A DNA stretch of 64,000 nt from Apium graveolens (lineage: Eukaryota > Streptophyta > Magnoliopsida > Apiales > Apiaceae): contig NC_133648.1 in NCBI RefSeq assembly GCF_009905375.1, forward strand, positions 92,697,079 through 92,761,078, written 5' to 3'. The position numbers and the translations under genes were made by a program. Below the pieces are notes generated by a model. The model ran no database searches. It saw only the letters and a program-made list of their open reading frames with translations, and was not told the DNA's origin. This document shows, piece by piece, positions 50,521-61,942 of the stretch (the first letter of the stretch is position 1; each line of letters opens with the position of its first letter).

Positions 50521-51107
50521 TTGCAGTGGCCTATAGTGATTTCTAGTTCTCCATCCTGGGAGAACAGGTCAGACTCCGACATTTCAGATTCAGAGAGGAC
50601 TTTAGACATCGTAGCTGAAAGGACTCCTTTGCCTCCCCCACCAGTTCCTCCATTTGTACCGAGGGATATCCCTGGACCTAGTGCCCTTCCTTGTTGGGTA
50701 CGGAGGTCAGTGTCTGCTGTTAGGGGTTTCCCACCAGGTTGTGGTCCCGGTTTTTCCTCCTCGAGACCTCCGGTTCCTCCCTCTACTCCTACAGGTGCTT
50801 CCACCCCGATTCCCTATCATGTTTACCGAGCGGTGAATAGGTCTTTTATTAGAGAACAGAGCCCAGAACTGGCCACGCATCTTGACTAGATACCAGTTGG
50901 ACCTTTTCAGGGCATCCATGTCCCTTCGCCTGATGCCCTTCGCCTGATGTTCAGGCCCGAGTGAGATCTTTGACTCAGAATGCTGTGGAGAGAGCTAGGT
51001 CCATTGACCGTTTTATTAGCTTAGAGTTCAGGGCCATTCAGTACCAGGAGCTGGTGAACTGGTTGGTGTTCGAGTTAGGTTCTATCGGTGGCAGTGGCAG
51101 TGAGTAG
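50521..51107 (+). pseudogene. TE-6 pre-gag reading frame, broken
   Basis: An open stretch of 122 codons (50521-50889) rich in Ser, Asp and then Pro (TPLPPPPVPPFVP) with no ATG at the place matching the TE-3 start. A TAG at 50887-50889 and a frameshift caused by a perfect 14-base tandem duplication (50922-50935 and 50936-50949) break it. The last part ends in VNWLVFELGSIGG and a TAG at 51105-51107, like the WAKWVLEELEEIGG end of the TE-3 frame. Confidence 0.55.
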
Positions 51108-51545
51108 ATCAGAGTTGCAAGAGTGAGATACAGAGCTCAGAGTTGGTTTGCGGGAGTTCTGTAGTTGTTTCCTTTATATATGTACATTATGTTATTGTAG
51201 TTTGTAGTAGGTGTAGGCTACTATGACAACCAGTTTTGTTGTGTGCTCGGATGGTTCCTTTTAGTTGGATTTCAGTTGTATTTGTTGGATTTCTGTTGGT
51301 TGTTATACAGTAACTGCTTTATTATGTTGTTCAGTTTTCATATATACTTATGCATTATTATTATTGTTGTTACTATCATTGTTGCTTCTGTTGCTGGTAT
51401 TTCTAGAGTATGATCATTCACTCAGGATGAATCCAATTAACTGAGGATGAGGATATTGTCTTAGTGGCAACACTCTCCTGATACATATGTATAAACTGCC
51501 TGGAGCAATCCATTTTCTTATATATGACTGCTATATTTCAGGAGA
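51108..51545 (+). other. TE-6 leader before gag with candidate splice acceptor
   Basis: 438 bases without a gene, T-rich. It ends GACTGCTATATTTCAG at 51526-51541, a plausible splice acceptor four bases before the gag ATG at 51546, as in TE-3. Confidence 0.4.
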
Positions 51546-53589
51546 ATGCCACTAAAGAAGAATTCTCAACCCAACCATGGATCTGCTGGGGATCCCTCCA
51601 TGAGTGAATTGATAGATTTGTTGCGTTAGCAGTCTACTCAGCTGGCCCAACAGCAACAGCAATTCCAGCAGCAGCAACAACAATTTCAGCTGTAACAACA
51701 ACAGCAACAGCAACTCATACATCAATAACAACAGCAAATCCAACAGCAGTAACTGCAAATCCAACAACAGCATGAGATGCGGGGGACAACCCAGGTTGTT
51801 AGTTTTAAGTCTTTCCAGGCTGTGAAACCCCCAGAATTTAAAGGTGAAGTGGATCCTCTTGCTGCCAGGATCTGGTTGAAAGAAATGGAGAAGGCTTTTG
51901 CACTCACCAAGGTGAATGAGGATTTAAAGACAGATTATTCTAGTTATTTCTTGAAGAATGATTCAAACTATTGGTGGGAGTCTACGCGAGCGTTAGAAGA
52001 AGAAGGTCATATTCCATGACCCAATTTACAGAACTGTTCTTGGAAAAATATTTTCTGGATTGTCTCCAGAGTCAGATGGAGATGGAGTTTTTAGAGTTGA
52101 AGCAAGGAGACATAAGCGTCACGGAGTATGAGGCCAAGTTCACGGAGTTGGCTCGTATAGCACCAGAATATGTGAGTTCGAAAGCTCAGCGAGCAAAGCG
52201 GTTTCAACAAGGGTTGAAGCCAGAGATTAGGAGTGGAGTTGTAGCCTTACAACTCAAGATGTATACTTCAGTAGTTCAGGCTGCCTTAGTGATAGAAAGT
52301 GACCAGAGGTTAGCTGCTTAGGAGAAAGGTGAGAAGAAAAGAAAGTTTGAAGGTGAACCTGCAAGGTCAGAATAAGAAGGAGTAAGCTAGAAGTTTCAGT
52401 GCCGGTTTGGAAAGAATAAAGATAGGAAGTTCAGGAGACAGAATTTCTCACAAGCTAGACCCATTACTACCTCAGTTAGTTCTACTCCGACAAAGTTCAA
52501 CAAGCCAGTGATCTACTGCAAGACATGCGGAAATAAGCACAATGGTTAGTGCAAAGAGAACGTCAACTGTTTCAAGTATGGCCGGAAGGGTCATTATTCC
52601 ACAGAGTGCAAATCTGAGACCCAATGAGTAACCTGTTTTAGTTGCGGCAAAGTGGGGCATATTGCTAGGAATTGCAGATCAGTTACCCAGGACGGTATTG
52701 GAAGGAGTGTGTCTTTAGGACCAGCAACAAGTATAACCAGAGCTAGAACCTTTAAGATGACTAAGAAATCTCTGGCTCGGGATTCTGATGTCATTGCAGG
52801 TACGCTTTTTCGTAATTCCGTACCTGTTAACATTTTATTTGATTCAGAAGCGTCCAAATCTTTTATATCCTTGAACTGTGTGAATAAAATGCAATTAATG
52901 TTGGAAGACTTAGATGAACCTTTGACCATAGAGGTGGCTAATAAAGATAAAGTGCCCGTAAGTTAATTCTGTCCTAAGTGCTCCATAGAAATTTTAGGAC
53001 ATACTTTCCCTGCCGACCTAATAACATTTGAGTTAGGAGAATTCGATGTTATTCTAGGCATGGATTAGTTGTCTTTGTATAAGGCGAATATTGACTGCAA
53101 GAAAAAGAGAGTTGTTATGTATACCACGGACAAGGTTAGGATAAGCTACCAAGGACAGAGGCAGGATAAGAAGTTTCTTTCAGTACTGCAAGCGAAGAAA
53201 TTGTTACGGCAAGGATGTGAAGCATATTTGGCTCATGTGGTGGATACGAAGAAAGAGACCCCTACCTTGGATAAGATCCCCATAGTAAGCGAATATCCCG
53301 ACGTCTTCCCGGAAGAATTGACAGGATTACCACCTGACTGAGAAATAGATTTCTATATTGATTTGAAACTAGGATCCGAACCAGTTTCTAAAGCTCCATA
53401 TCGCATGGCTCCAGTGGAAATGAAGGAATTGGCCAAGCAACTTCAGGAACTATTGGATAAGGGGGTTATCTGACCCAGTGTTTCTCCGTGGGGTGCTCCA
53501 GTGTTATTCGTAAAGAAGAAGGATGGAAGTATGAGGTTATACATTGACTATAGAGAGCTGAACAAGTTGACGATAAAGAATAAGTATCC
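51546..53589 (+). pseudogene. TE-6 gag, protease and start of RT
   Basis: Starts MPLKKNSQPNHG. A Gln-rich tract (51630-51775) carries four stops, each one C-to-T step from CAG or CAA or a similar codon. Then come FQAVKPPEFKG, YWWES and a frameshift near 52000 into the next gag frame (51971-52321). The zinc knuckle CFSCGKVGHIARNC lies near 52640; the protease D-S-G has become D-S-E (ILFDSEASKSF), losing the catalytic-site glycine. LGMD is followed by a TAG, and two TGA stops (53339, 53471) replace likely CGA codons before and in RT. Clearly dead. Confidence 0.9.
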
Positions 53590-54188
53590 TGTTAGGTCAC
53601 ACACACTATAGAAGGGGGTTGAATACAGTGTTTATCACAATCAAATCAAATTAAAGAACACAAGTAACTGAAAAACAAGCTTTATTAAACTCTGTTACAT
53701 TATGGAATTGTCCTCTCTCAATAATGAACAAATTATCATGAGAGCTGCTAGGGTTATAATAAATAATAACTTCGATTATGATAACATATATAGTGTAAAT
53801 CCTATGTCTGTTTTTATATACTACACAGTTACAAGATAATCTCTAATTGATATGGAATATAATTCTGCTTCCTAAAATATATCAACTAGTTATCTTTTCT
53901 TCCAAGTATTCTATTCTTCATAGAATTCCTTCTTCATGCATATCTCTTCTTGTGTTTGTCTTGATCTTCTTTCCTTACAATCAGCCGCCTTCCTTATCTG
54001 AAAGTCTCCTTAAGTCCTGATATTATCTTCTGATAAATATCTCCTGATAACTTAAGTTCTGACAACTTTAAGTTCTGACTTCAGTATAAATGCTGATTTC
54101 CAGTTAAGTACTGATTTGTCCTGTTAAGTAAGATCTGAAAACTAAACACAAATCATATTAGTCATGACATTATCAAATATATCTAACA
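53590..54188 (-). repeat. TE-7 3' LTR
   Basis: 599 bp with TGTTAG...CTAACA ends, a perfect inverted repeat, next to the polypurine tract. AAGTTCTGA occurs twice (about 54053 and 54070) with several variants. Confidence 0.93.
53811..53820 (-). promoter_or_regulatory. Candidate TATA box in the TE-7 LTR
   Basis: TATATAAAAA on the minus strand, inside a block of about 19 bases almost identical to that in the TE-5 LTR at 46632-46639. Confidence 0.6.
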
Positions 54189-54201
54189 ATCTCCCCAACT
54201 T
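54189..54201 (-). other. TE-7 polypurine tract
   Basis: AAGTTGGGGAGAT on the minus strand, touching the LTR. The 190 bases between this and the stop at 54392 hold nothing I recognise. Confidence 0.9.
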
Positions 54202-54391
54202 GTAAATTAGCATAATATACACGTTTAACAGATATTTGATGATGTCAAAAACATTAAGTACAAATGCATGAGAATTTGACTAGATAACTACAACTTACAG
54301 TCCTTGTAGCTTTACCATCTTTAACTTCTGATAACAGCTTCAGTCTGTATACACATCAGAATTTAATCAGTTGTAGATCTTTGACTTGGCT

Positions 54392-57300
54392 TCAATTACT
54401 GATCTCTTTGATATCAGGAGTTGTTCTGAGATAGTTCTTTAACAAACATCTCTCAGCATATTCAAGTTCATTAACCATCCTCCTTTTAGCATTCTTCAAT
54501 TCAACTGTATCTTAACCAATTTGAAAGATAGCAGCCCTGAGATCATTTATTCTAGCTTTTCTTATGTCCTGATCTAGCCTGATCAAATATGCCTTGTCAG
54601 ACTCAAGATTAAATTCCACAGCTTTATAACCCAAAAAGGTAGTTATAATCTTAGCAGAGTTAGGCTTCATCTCGACAATATCACCCTTGTGATCTCTGTA
54701 CTTGGGAAAGTGTGTGCTGTTAGACTTCACAGAATAAAGCTTATTCTGTCTCTGAATTTGAGTCTTCAAATAATTTGCAGCACCATCTATTAATCTGTTA
54801 TTCACTTGAAGTAAGAATATAACATGTTCTAGTTCCTCATAATACTTCAGTGGTATAGCATTCTGCCTAATATGGTATACCCTTCCATCTGTCATAATAT
54901 ATAACAAGATGTGTTCTTTCAAGAAGGTATGGTAAACCATCTGTACAGAATCAAGCTGATTCAATCTTTCAGGAGTTACTCCAATACCTGGTTCACTTAA
55001 AGAAGTTGGATCATTGGTTGTGTTTTGTATTCTTCTTTCATCAGCACTACCCAATCCAGATTTATCTCTTGCTTCTTTTCCTGTAACCACTCTTGCTTTA
55101 AAACCACTTGTTGCAGTCTTCAAAGGTTGAGTCTGTTTAGCTTTGGTGAATCCTGGTAGGAGTAACTTTGAAGGTTTAACATGGGCAATGTCAGAGGTTT
55201 CCTTTTCCTTATCTTCTGATATCAAGCCAACTTGAGCTATGTCAGAGGTTACTTGCTTCATTGTCATATCAGAACTTACTATATCTTGACTCTGAACAAC
55301 TTGAGCCATGTCAGAGGTTGTTTGAGAAATCTTCCTTTGTATCAGAGTAAGACTAGCATCTTCATCAGATATTTCTTTATCCATAAATGGCACATAAACC
55401 TTTACAGGTTCATCAACTTTTTCCTTGCCCTTGGACCTTGGATCTATCTCTATTTGTGATTTGGCCTTGGTTGCCTAAGGATTTGTCCTTTCTTTTATCA
55501 CAATGCCTTTAACCTTAGGAAGTTTCTTTTCACAAACAGAATCTTTAGATTTGGAGTTGACTTTTTCTAACTTAAGTGTAGCTTCTTCTTCCTTTAGACT
55601 CTCAAAGTCCATTCCTGGATTTTCTTTCAGAAATAACTGTCTTGAAATTTCCTCATCAAGTTCCTGATGTTCATCAGAACTTATCCTTTTACCAGTATCA
55701 GAACTTATTCTTCTCCCAGTATCAGAACTTGTTCTTCGACTTGTAGTTCCAGCTTTGCTTGATAAAAAACCTTTACTTTGACCATGACCTCCACCCATTC
55801 CAGAGTTTCCCTGGTCATCTTTTTCATCATCCTTTCCCTTCAGTGACTTAACAGTTTTGCATTTGGACTTAATTACTTTCTCCCCCTTTTTGGCATCAGC
55901 AGGTAAAAGAAGAGAGAAAAGCAATTCCACTGAGGATTGGATCTCATTGAGTTGATTTTGATGAGAAGCTTGATTCTTTAAAATGTCATCAATCTGAGCC
56001 TGTTGCTTCTCCTGAGTTCTCAATGTACTCAACTCTGTCAAAGGTAGGTTTGAAAAACCTTTTCTTGTCCATCTTGGCAACCATATCTTGCTGATTTAAG
56101 GATTCTTGAATCTTGTCTACCTTGGCCTGAGTTACAGATTGTTGACTTTGAAAGTGTCTTGTACTGAGTGCAGTAACCCTGAGCTGTGTCTTGAAATCAT
56201 CATTGACTAGCATCTTATCAGCTTTTGCCAAGTGCTCGGCAAGTATGTTTGAAGTAGGAACGAAATCAACTTTGTTCCATTCCTTGGTCCACTCCCTTCC
56301 TCTAAGAGTTTCACTCCAAGGTACTGGTGCATCTCCTCTAACAAACTTTTTAACAAGATCAGCTTTTGAAGGAGCTTATAGAGGTGCATGTCCTGATGGA
56401 CCAGCTGCATCAACATCTACATTGACAGCAGCTTCACCAGTAAGTTCAATATTAACAGCATCAGACTTTATAGAATCAGCATCATCACCATCCTCTGATA
56501 AAAGAATAGTATGAGAGGCTATTGAGACTTCATCATCATCCTCTAAGTGCTGATCTCTAGCTAAGTTCTGATCAACAGCCAAACCTTGATGCCCACCTAA
56601 ATTCTGATTTTCATCATCCAGATTCAGAATTGGTGTAGAAGGAATATCTTTATTAAAATCAGGATCTAGAATTGGTGTTGTTGGTGGAGTGATTTGAGTT
56701 GGTGGAGCTTCTAGATACAAAACCTGAGGCACTTCTAAATTATGGATGTCAATTTCATCACTTGGCCCCTGGTTATCAGCATGTACTGGAGATACTGGAG
56801 GTGTGGGAATATGAGTTGTTTCTGGCTCATGAAGTGGAGAGTGATCAGCACTTGGAGAATTGTGAGCTTCAACAGGGTCTTGTGAGATCAGAGATTCCTG
56901 ATCCCCTTCCTTAGCTGTTGCTTCCATTCCTTTACCAGAATCTGCAGGCCTTTTGCTAATGTTTTAAATCTTTTAGCTTTTGAGGAGACTATAGGAGCTG
57001 CATCATCATAATTAATTGTTGTAGGCCTTTTCAGGGACTTAGAACTCCCAGTATTTGTATCTTTCTGAGAAGAGACTTTCTCAGCTGCAGAAACAACAGG
57101 TTCTGTAGGTTGAACCTGTGCCTCATCATCTGATTCATCTCTTAAAATGATCCTCCTTCTTTTCTGCTGTGAAACTTTCTTAGATCTTGATGCTGTTGCT
57201 CTAGCTGAAGAAGGCTGCACTGGATATGCTGAAGGTTGAGATGACCGTGATGGTTTGAAATTTGTCCTGATGGGTGGTTGAGCAGGTTGAGGTTGAGAAG

Positions 57301-58200
57301 TTTGAGGTGTTTGTGTAGATGTGGTATGTTTTGATGGCTGTTGTGGTGGCTGAGATGTGTTGTTGAGTTGAACATCAGGGTAAATAGATATGTAGGTTTG
57401 AGGATCAGCATTTACCAGTATCTGTTTCACTAAATGAGGTATCTGTAAGGGTCTAACAACTTGTTTCTTTATGTCAGCATTTAGCAAGTCATTAAAAGCC
57501 CTTCTGCAAGCTTAAAGGGTGGAATTAAATCAGTGGTAGGTTGGGGCTCATCAGCACAACAAAAAGAATATATAAGCTGACAAAATCTAGCAAAGTATAC
57601 TACATTCCTATCCTCTGTCATCCTATCCCCTATGAAACCTAACACAACACTTGCAAAATCAAAGTGAGTTTGATGAATAAGAGCATACCCGATTTGTTGA
57701 CTCATGATTGGAATGGAATCAAAGTTGGAGCACTTATTGGCGAATGCCTTAGTTATACAATCGAAGAAAAAACTCCATTCCTTCCTGATATTTGCTTTTT
57801 TCAATTGTCCAAGCTTTCCCAAACTGCTCTCATAGCCCAAACTGGCCATGAGCTGCTGAAGAACAGGGTCCTCCACTGTTGAGAATATACAGCCTTCTGG
57901 GAAGTGAAGAGCTTTACGAACGGCTCCAGGAGTGACCACATGTTCAACATCATTGACTTCAAATACGATGCTTGGAGTACCAGTAGCACCACCATCATCA
58001 AAAATCCCAGTTTGCCAAAACTTCAGTATTTGTTGGCTTGAAATGGCTTGAGGTTGGGTCAAAGCATACCCAATCTCACTATTTGCTAAGAAATCTTGCA
58101 CAAAGTGCAAATCTGATAGAGCGTCAGCCTTGTTCAAGATTACAGCATAGTTGTTTGGTACAAACTTGGCTCCATCAACAATTAAATCCTTGGGTGCCAT
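54392..58200 (-). pseudogene. TE-7 post-pol frame, about 1270 codons, broken
   Basis: Begins MAPKDLIVDGAKF at 58200 and ends at a TGA at 54392-54394. Three frameshifts (near 57490, 56930 and 56060) and stops at 56376, 55475 and 54512 break it. Part 1 (57481-58200): a globular domain with RKEWSFFFDCI and VYFARFCQLI. Part 2: a Pro/Gln/Ser-rich region with a basic KKVSQQKRRR patch. Part 3: an acidic, Pro-rich region. Part 4: a helical region that may form coiled coils, then SSDTGRR repeats and TSDIAQV repeats. Part 5 (54392-55000): a globular C-terminal part. Sireviruses are known to carry an env-like frame here; I see no signal peptide or strong membrane helix, so I do not call it envelope. Function unknown. 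Confidence 0.75.
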
Positions 58201-58713
58201 GAGAAATATGTGAGAAATATAATTGCTTGTAAGGTGTTTGATAAAATGTCTGTAAAGAAACCGTCAGTAAATGTGAGAGAGAATAAGAAAAGAGAAAGAG
58301 TAGAATAAGAATGAAAATAAAAGATTTAAAAGTCTTTTATCTCTTTTACTTAGACACCCCACGTGACAACAGTTAATATGTAGTGGAATAGACCTTTACA
58401 GCTGTCAGACATGCAGTAGTTAAGGCAAAAATTAATGGGCACGGTAAATAAGCAATTATTACTTATCACATGCAGTTTTTCAAGGAGAAAAACCGTCCCA
58501 CTAACCAAGTAATCCCATTAAATAAATGATCGTTACTGCTTTATCTCTCATTGGATTGAATAGTCACAGAAACATGCATATCACTATCAGAGTTTAGAGA
58601 TTCATATCAGACAATAATCAGCAATTAAGCAAATTTCAATTTAAGCACAGAATACACAAATATAGTAATATCTGTAAATACTGATCATAAAATCTGAGGT
58701 ATCAGAACATAAA
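58201..58713 (-). other. TE-7 spacer between RNase H and the post-pol frame
   Basis: About 510 bases, A/T-rich, no gene seen. It matches in position the repeat-rich spacer of TE-1, but here only degenerate ATCAGA words are seen. Confidence 0.6.
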
Positions 58714-60221
58714 CTAAGCAGATTTAGAGAAAGAACCTGAAACCATTCCAAGTTCATTTACCAATCTTATAAAAGTAGCTTCACACAGTGGTTTTGTTAA
58801 GATATTTGCTAGTTGTTGGTCTGTTGGAACAAAGTGCAATTCCACTGTACCTTCATCCACATGTTCCCTTATAAAGTGGTACCTAATGCTGATGTGCTTT
58901 GTCATTGAGTGCTGAACTGGATTACCTGTCATAGCAATAGCACTTTGATTATTACAGTAAATAAGAATTTTAGAAAATTCTAACCCATAATCCAGTAACT
59001 GATTCTTCATCCAAAGAATCTGTGCACAACAGCTTCCTGCAGTAAGGTACTCTGCTTCTGCAGTTGATGTGAAAATTGACTTCTATTTCTTGCTAAACCA
59101 AGAAACCAATCTGCCTCCAAGAAATTGGCAGCTTCCACTTGTGCTTTTCCTGTTAGTTTTGCATCCTGCAAAATCTGCATATGAGTAACCTATTAGCTTA
59201 AAGTCTGATTCTCTAGGATACCACAATCCTAGATCAGCTGTACCCTTAAGGTACTTAAAAATTCTTTTCACAGCTGTTAAGTGAGGTTCTCTTGGATCTG
59301 CTTGAAATCTCGCACAAAACAGGTAGCATGCATGATATCAGGTCTACTTGCAGTAAGATAGAGTAGTGAGCCAATCATACCTCTGTAATCAGTAATATCT
59401 ATTGATGTACCAGTATCCTTATCCAATTTTGTTACAGTGGCCATGGGAGTGGATGCACTTGAACAATCTTGCATTTCAAATTTCTTCAGCAGGTTTCTGG
59501 TGTACTTAGATTGACAAATAAAAGTGCCTTCTTCATTCTGCTTGACTTGAAGGCCCAGAAAATAGCTAAGTTCCCCCATCATACTCATTTGATATTTTGA
59601 CTGCATGAGCTTGGAAAACCTTTTACAAAGCTTGTCATTTGTAGAACCAAAAATGATATCATCAACATATATCTGTACCAAAAGTAAGTCCTTTCCATGA
59701 TTGAGATAAAACAATGTTTTGTCAATAGTCCCTCTGTTAAATCCACTTTCCAGAAGAAACTGAGCTAGTGTCTCATACCATGCTCTTGGAGCTTGCTTAA
59801 GGCCATAAAGTGCTTTGTCTAGTCTGTAGACATGACTAGTAGATTTTGAATCTACAAAACCTGGAGGTTGTTCAATATATACTTCTTCTTCCAATTCTCC
59901 ATTGAGAAAAGCACTTTTCACATCCATTTGAAAGACTATAAACTTTTTATGAGCAGTATAATCCAAAAATATCCTTATGGCTTCCAATCTAGCAACTGGT
60001 GCAAATGTTTCATTATAATCAATTCCCTTCTGTTGAGAATATTCTTTTGCAACCAGCCTTGCTTTATTCCTTGTAATAATGCCATCACTATCAGTTTTGT
60101 TTCTGAACACCCACTTTGTACCAACAACAGATCTGTTCTTTGGTCTTGGCACTAGGGTCAAGACTTTGTTTCTTTCAAATTCATTTAACTCTTCCTGCAT
60201 TGCTTGCACCCAATCAGCATC
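58714..60221 (-). pseudogene. TE-7 reverse transcriptase and RNase H
   Basis: RT is open at 59277-60209: [39 protein letters not shown], then YVDDIIFGS near 59655. A frameshift near 59300 leads to RNase H at 59083-59271 (YADFAGCKTNRKSTSG); a TAG near 59080 precedes the end at 58714-59010 (NNQSAIAMTGNP, TKHISIRYHFIREHV). A stop near 60222 parts RT from the linker. Mostly intact, but not functional as it stands. Confidence 0.92.
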
Positions 60222-61930
60222 TTAAAGAGCTTCTTCCACTTTCTTTGGTTCAGTATGAGAGAGAAAAGAGTGATAAAGACATTCATTTGATGTAGCTGTT
60301 CTACTTCTGACACCTGCATCAGGATTTCCAATAATTAAATCAGGTGTATGTGCTTTAGTCCACTTTGTTGCAGATGGAAGATTTTCTCTAAAACTGGATG
60401 CTCCCCCATGATCCATGCTGTCTTCATCAACATTTTCTGATTCTCCCCCTGAAATTATGCTCTCTGAGTTGAATCCTTCAGAATTTGAGTTTCCAGAAAT
60501 ATCAGCACTTGAGTTTCCAAACTATCAGCACTTGAGTTTCTAAACTATCAGCACTTGAGTTTCCAGAATTATCAGAACTTGGCCCATCAGAACTTGATGA
60601 ATCAGAACTTGAAGAGCCTGTTGTAGGTTCTGATGCTTCTTGAAATATGGTTGTATCTTCAGTATGCTCCCCATGCACAGGTGCATCTTCCTTTGGCGTA
60701 GTCTCCACAGTTTCAATAACATCAGAGTTTAATTCATCAGAGTTTGCAGTATCAGGATTTAGACTGTCAGGATTTACAGTATCAGAATTTAAAACTACAT
60801 TCTCAAATCTCAGCTGATCATGATCATTGAAATCTTCAAGTCCTGTAATCTTCTTATCATTAAAAGAGACATTGATAGATTCCATGACAAACCTTGTTCT
60901 TAAATTGTAGACTCTGAATGCTTTTATGGAAAGTGGATATCCAACAAAAATTCCTTCATCAGCTTTTAGATCAAATTTTGATAACTATTTAGGATGAGTC
61001 TTAAGAACAAAACACTTGCATCCAAATACATGAAAATACTTCAGATTTGGCTTCTTTTTCTTCACCATCTCATATGGTGTTTTGCCATGCTTGTTAATGA
61101 GTGTTGCATTCTGAGTAAAACAAGCAGGCTGCACAGCTTCAACCCAAAATTAGGTTGGCAACTTTGCTTCGTCAAGCATAGTTCGTGCAGCTTCAATAAG
61201 AGTTCTATTCTTTCTTTCAACAACTTCATTTTGCTGTGGAGTTCCAAGAGCAGAAAATTCCTGCTTTATTCCATGGTCTTTGAAGAACTCTTCCATGATC
61301 AAATTCTTGAACTCAGTGCCATTGTCACTTCTTATGATCTTCACAGAATCTTTGACCAATTTATCCAGTTGCTTGACATGATCAATCAAAATAGATGCAG
61401 TTTCACTTTTTGTGTTCAAGTAATACACCCATGTGTATCTGGTGAACTCATCCACTATGACCATAGCATATTTCTTCTTTACAATAGACAAGACATTCAC
61501 TGGACCAAATAGATCGACATGTAGTAGGTGATAAGGCTCAAGAATTGATGATTCAGTCTTGCTCTTGAAAGAATATTTTCTTTGTTTTGCCTTCTGACAT
61601 GAATCACAAAGGCCATCAGGAGCAAATACTTATTTTGGCAGTCCTCTCACAAGATCTTTCTTGACTAGTTCATTTATATTGTTAAAATTTAAATGTGAGA
61701 GTTTCTTGTGCCAATTCCAGCTTTCTTCAATTGATGCTCTACTTAACAGACAGATTGCAGAACCATCAATACTTGTTGAAAGCTTGGCTTCATAAATGTT
61801 ACCATGCCTGTATCCTTTCAGAACAATTTGCCTGTAGATTTGCTTACAACTTCACAGTGTTCTTTAAAGAAATCCACATGATAACCTCTGCCACAGATTT
61901 GACTCACACTTAGCAGATTGTGTTTAAGTC
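60222..61930 (-). pseudogene. TE-7 integrase and linker
   Basis: Integrase: an HHCC finger with HKKLSH and CDSC (about 61570-61730), then the core at 61150-61500 with VDEFTRYTWVYY, IIRSDNGTEFKN and QQNEVVERKNRT giving the D and E residues. Stops occur near 61630 and 61150. The C-terminal part and a Ser/Asp-rich linker follow at 60502-60885, with SSSDSSSSDGPSSDNS encoded by tandem copies of the AGTTCTGAT word. Confidence 0.88.
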
Positions 61931-61942
61931 ATGAGACCAGAG

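Larger units (their letters stand above)
47393..53589 (+). mobile_element. TE-6: Tekay chromovirus, cut by TE-7
   Basis: Plus-strand gypsy element with a 5' LTR, initiator-Met primer site, pre-gag frame, gag, protease and the start of RT. TE-7 inserted after the RT patch [10 protein letters not shown]. The 3' part is outside the window. It is related to TE-3 across gag and pol but far more decayed. Confidence 0.9.
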
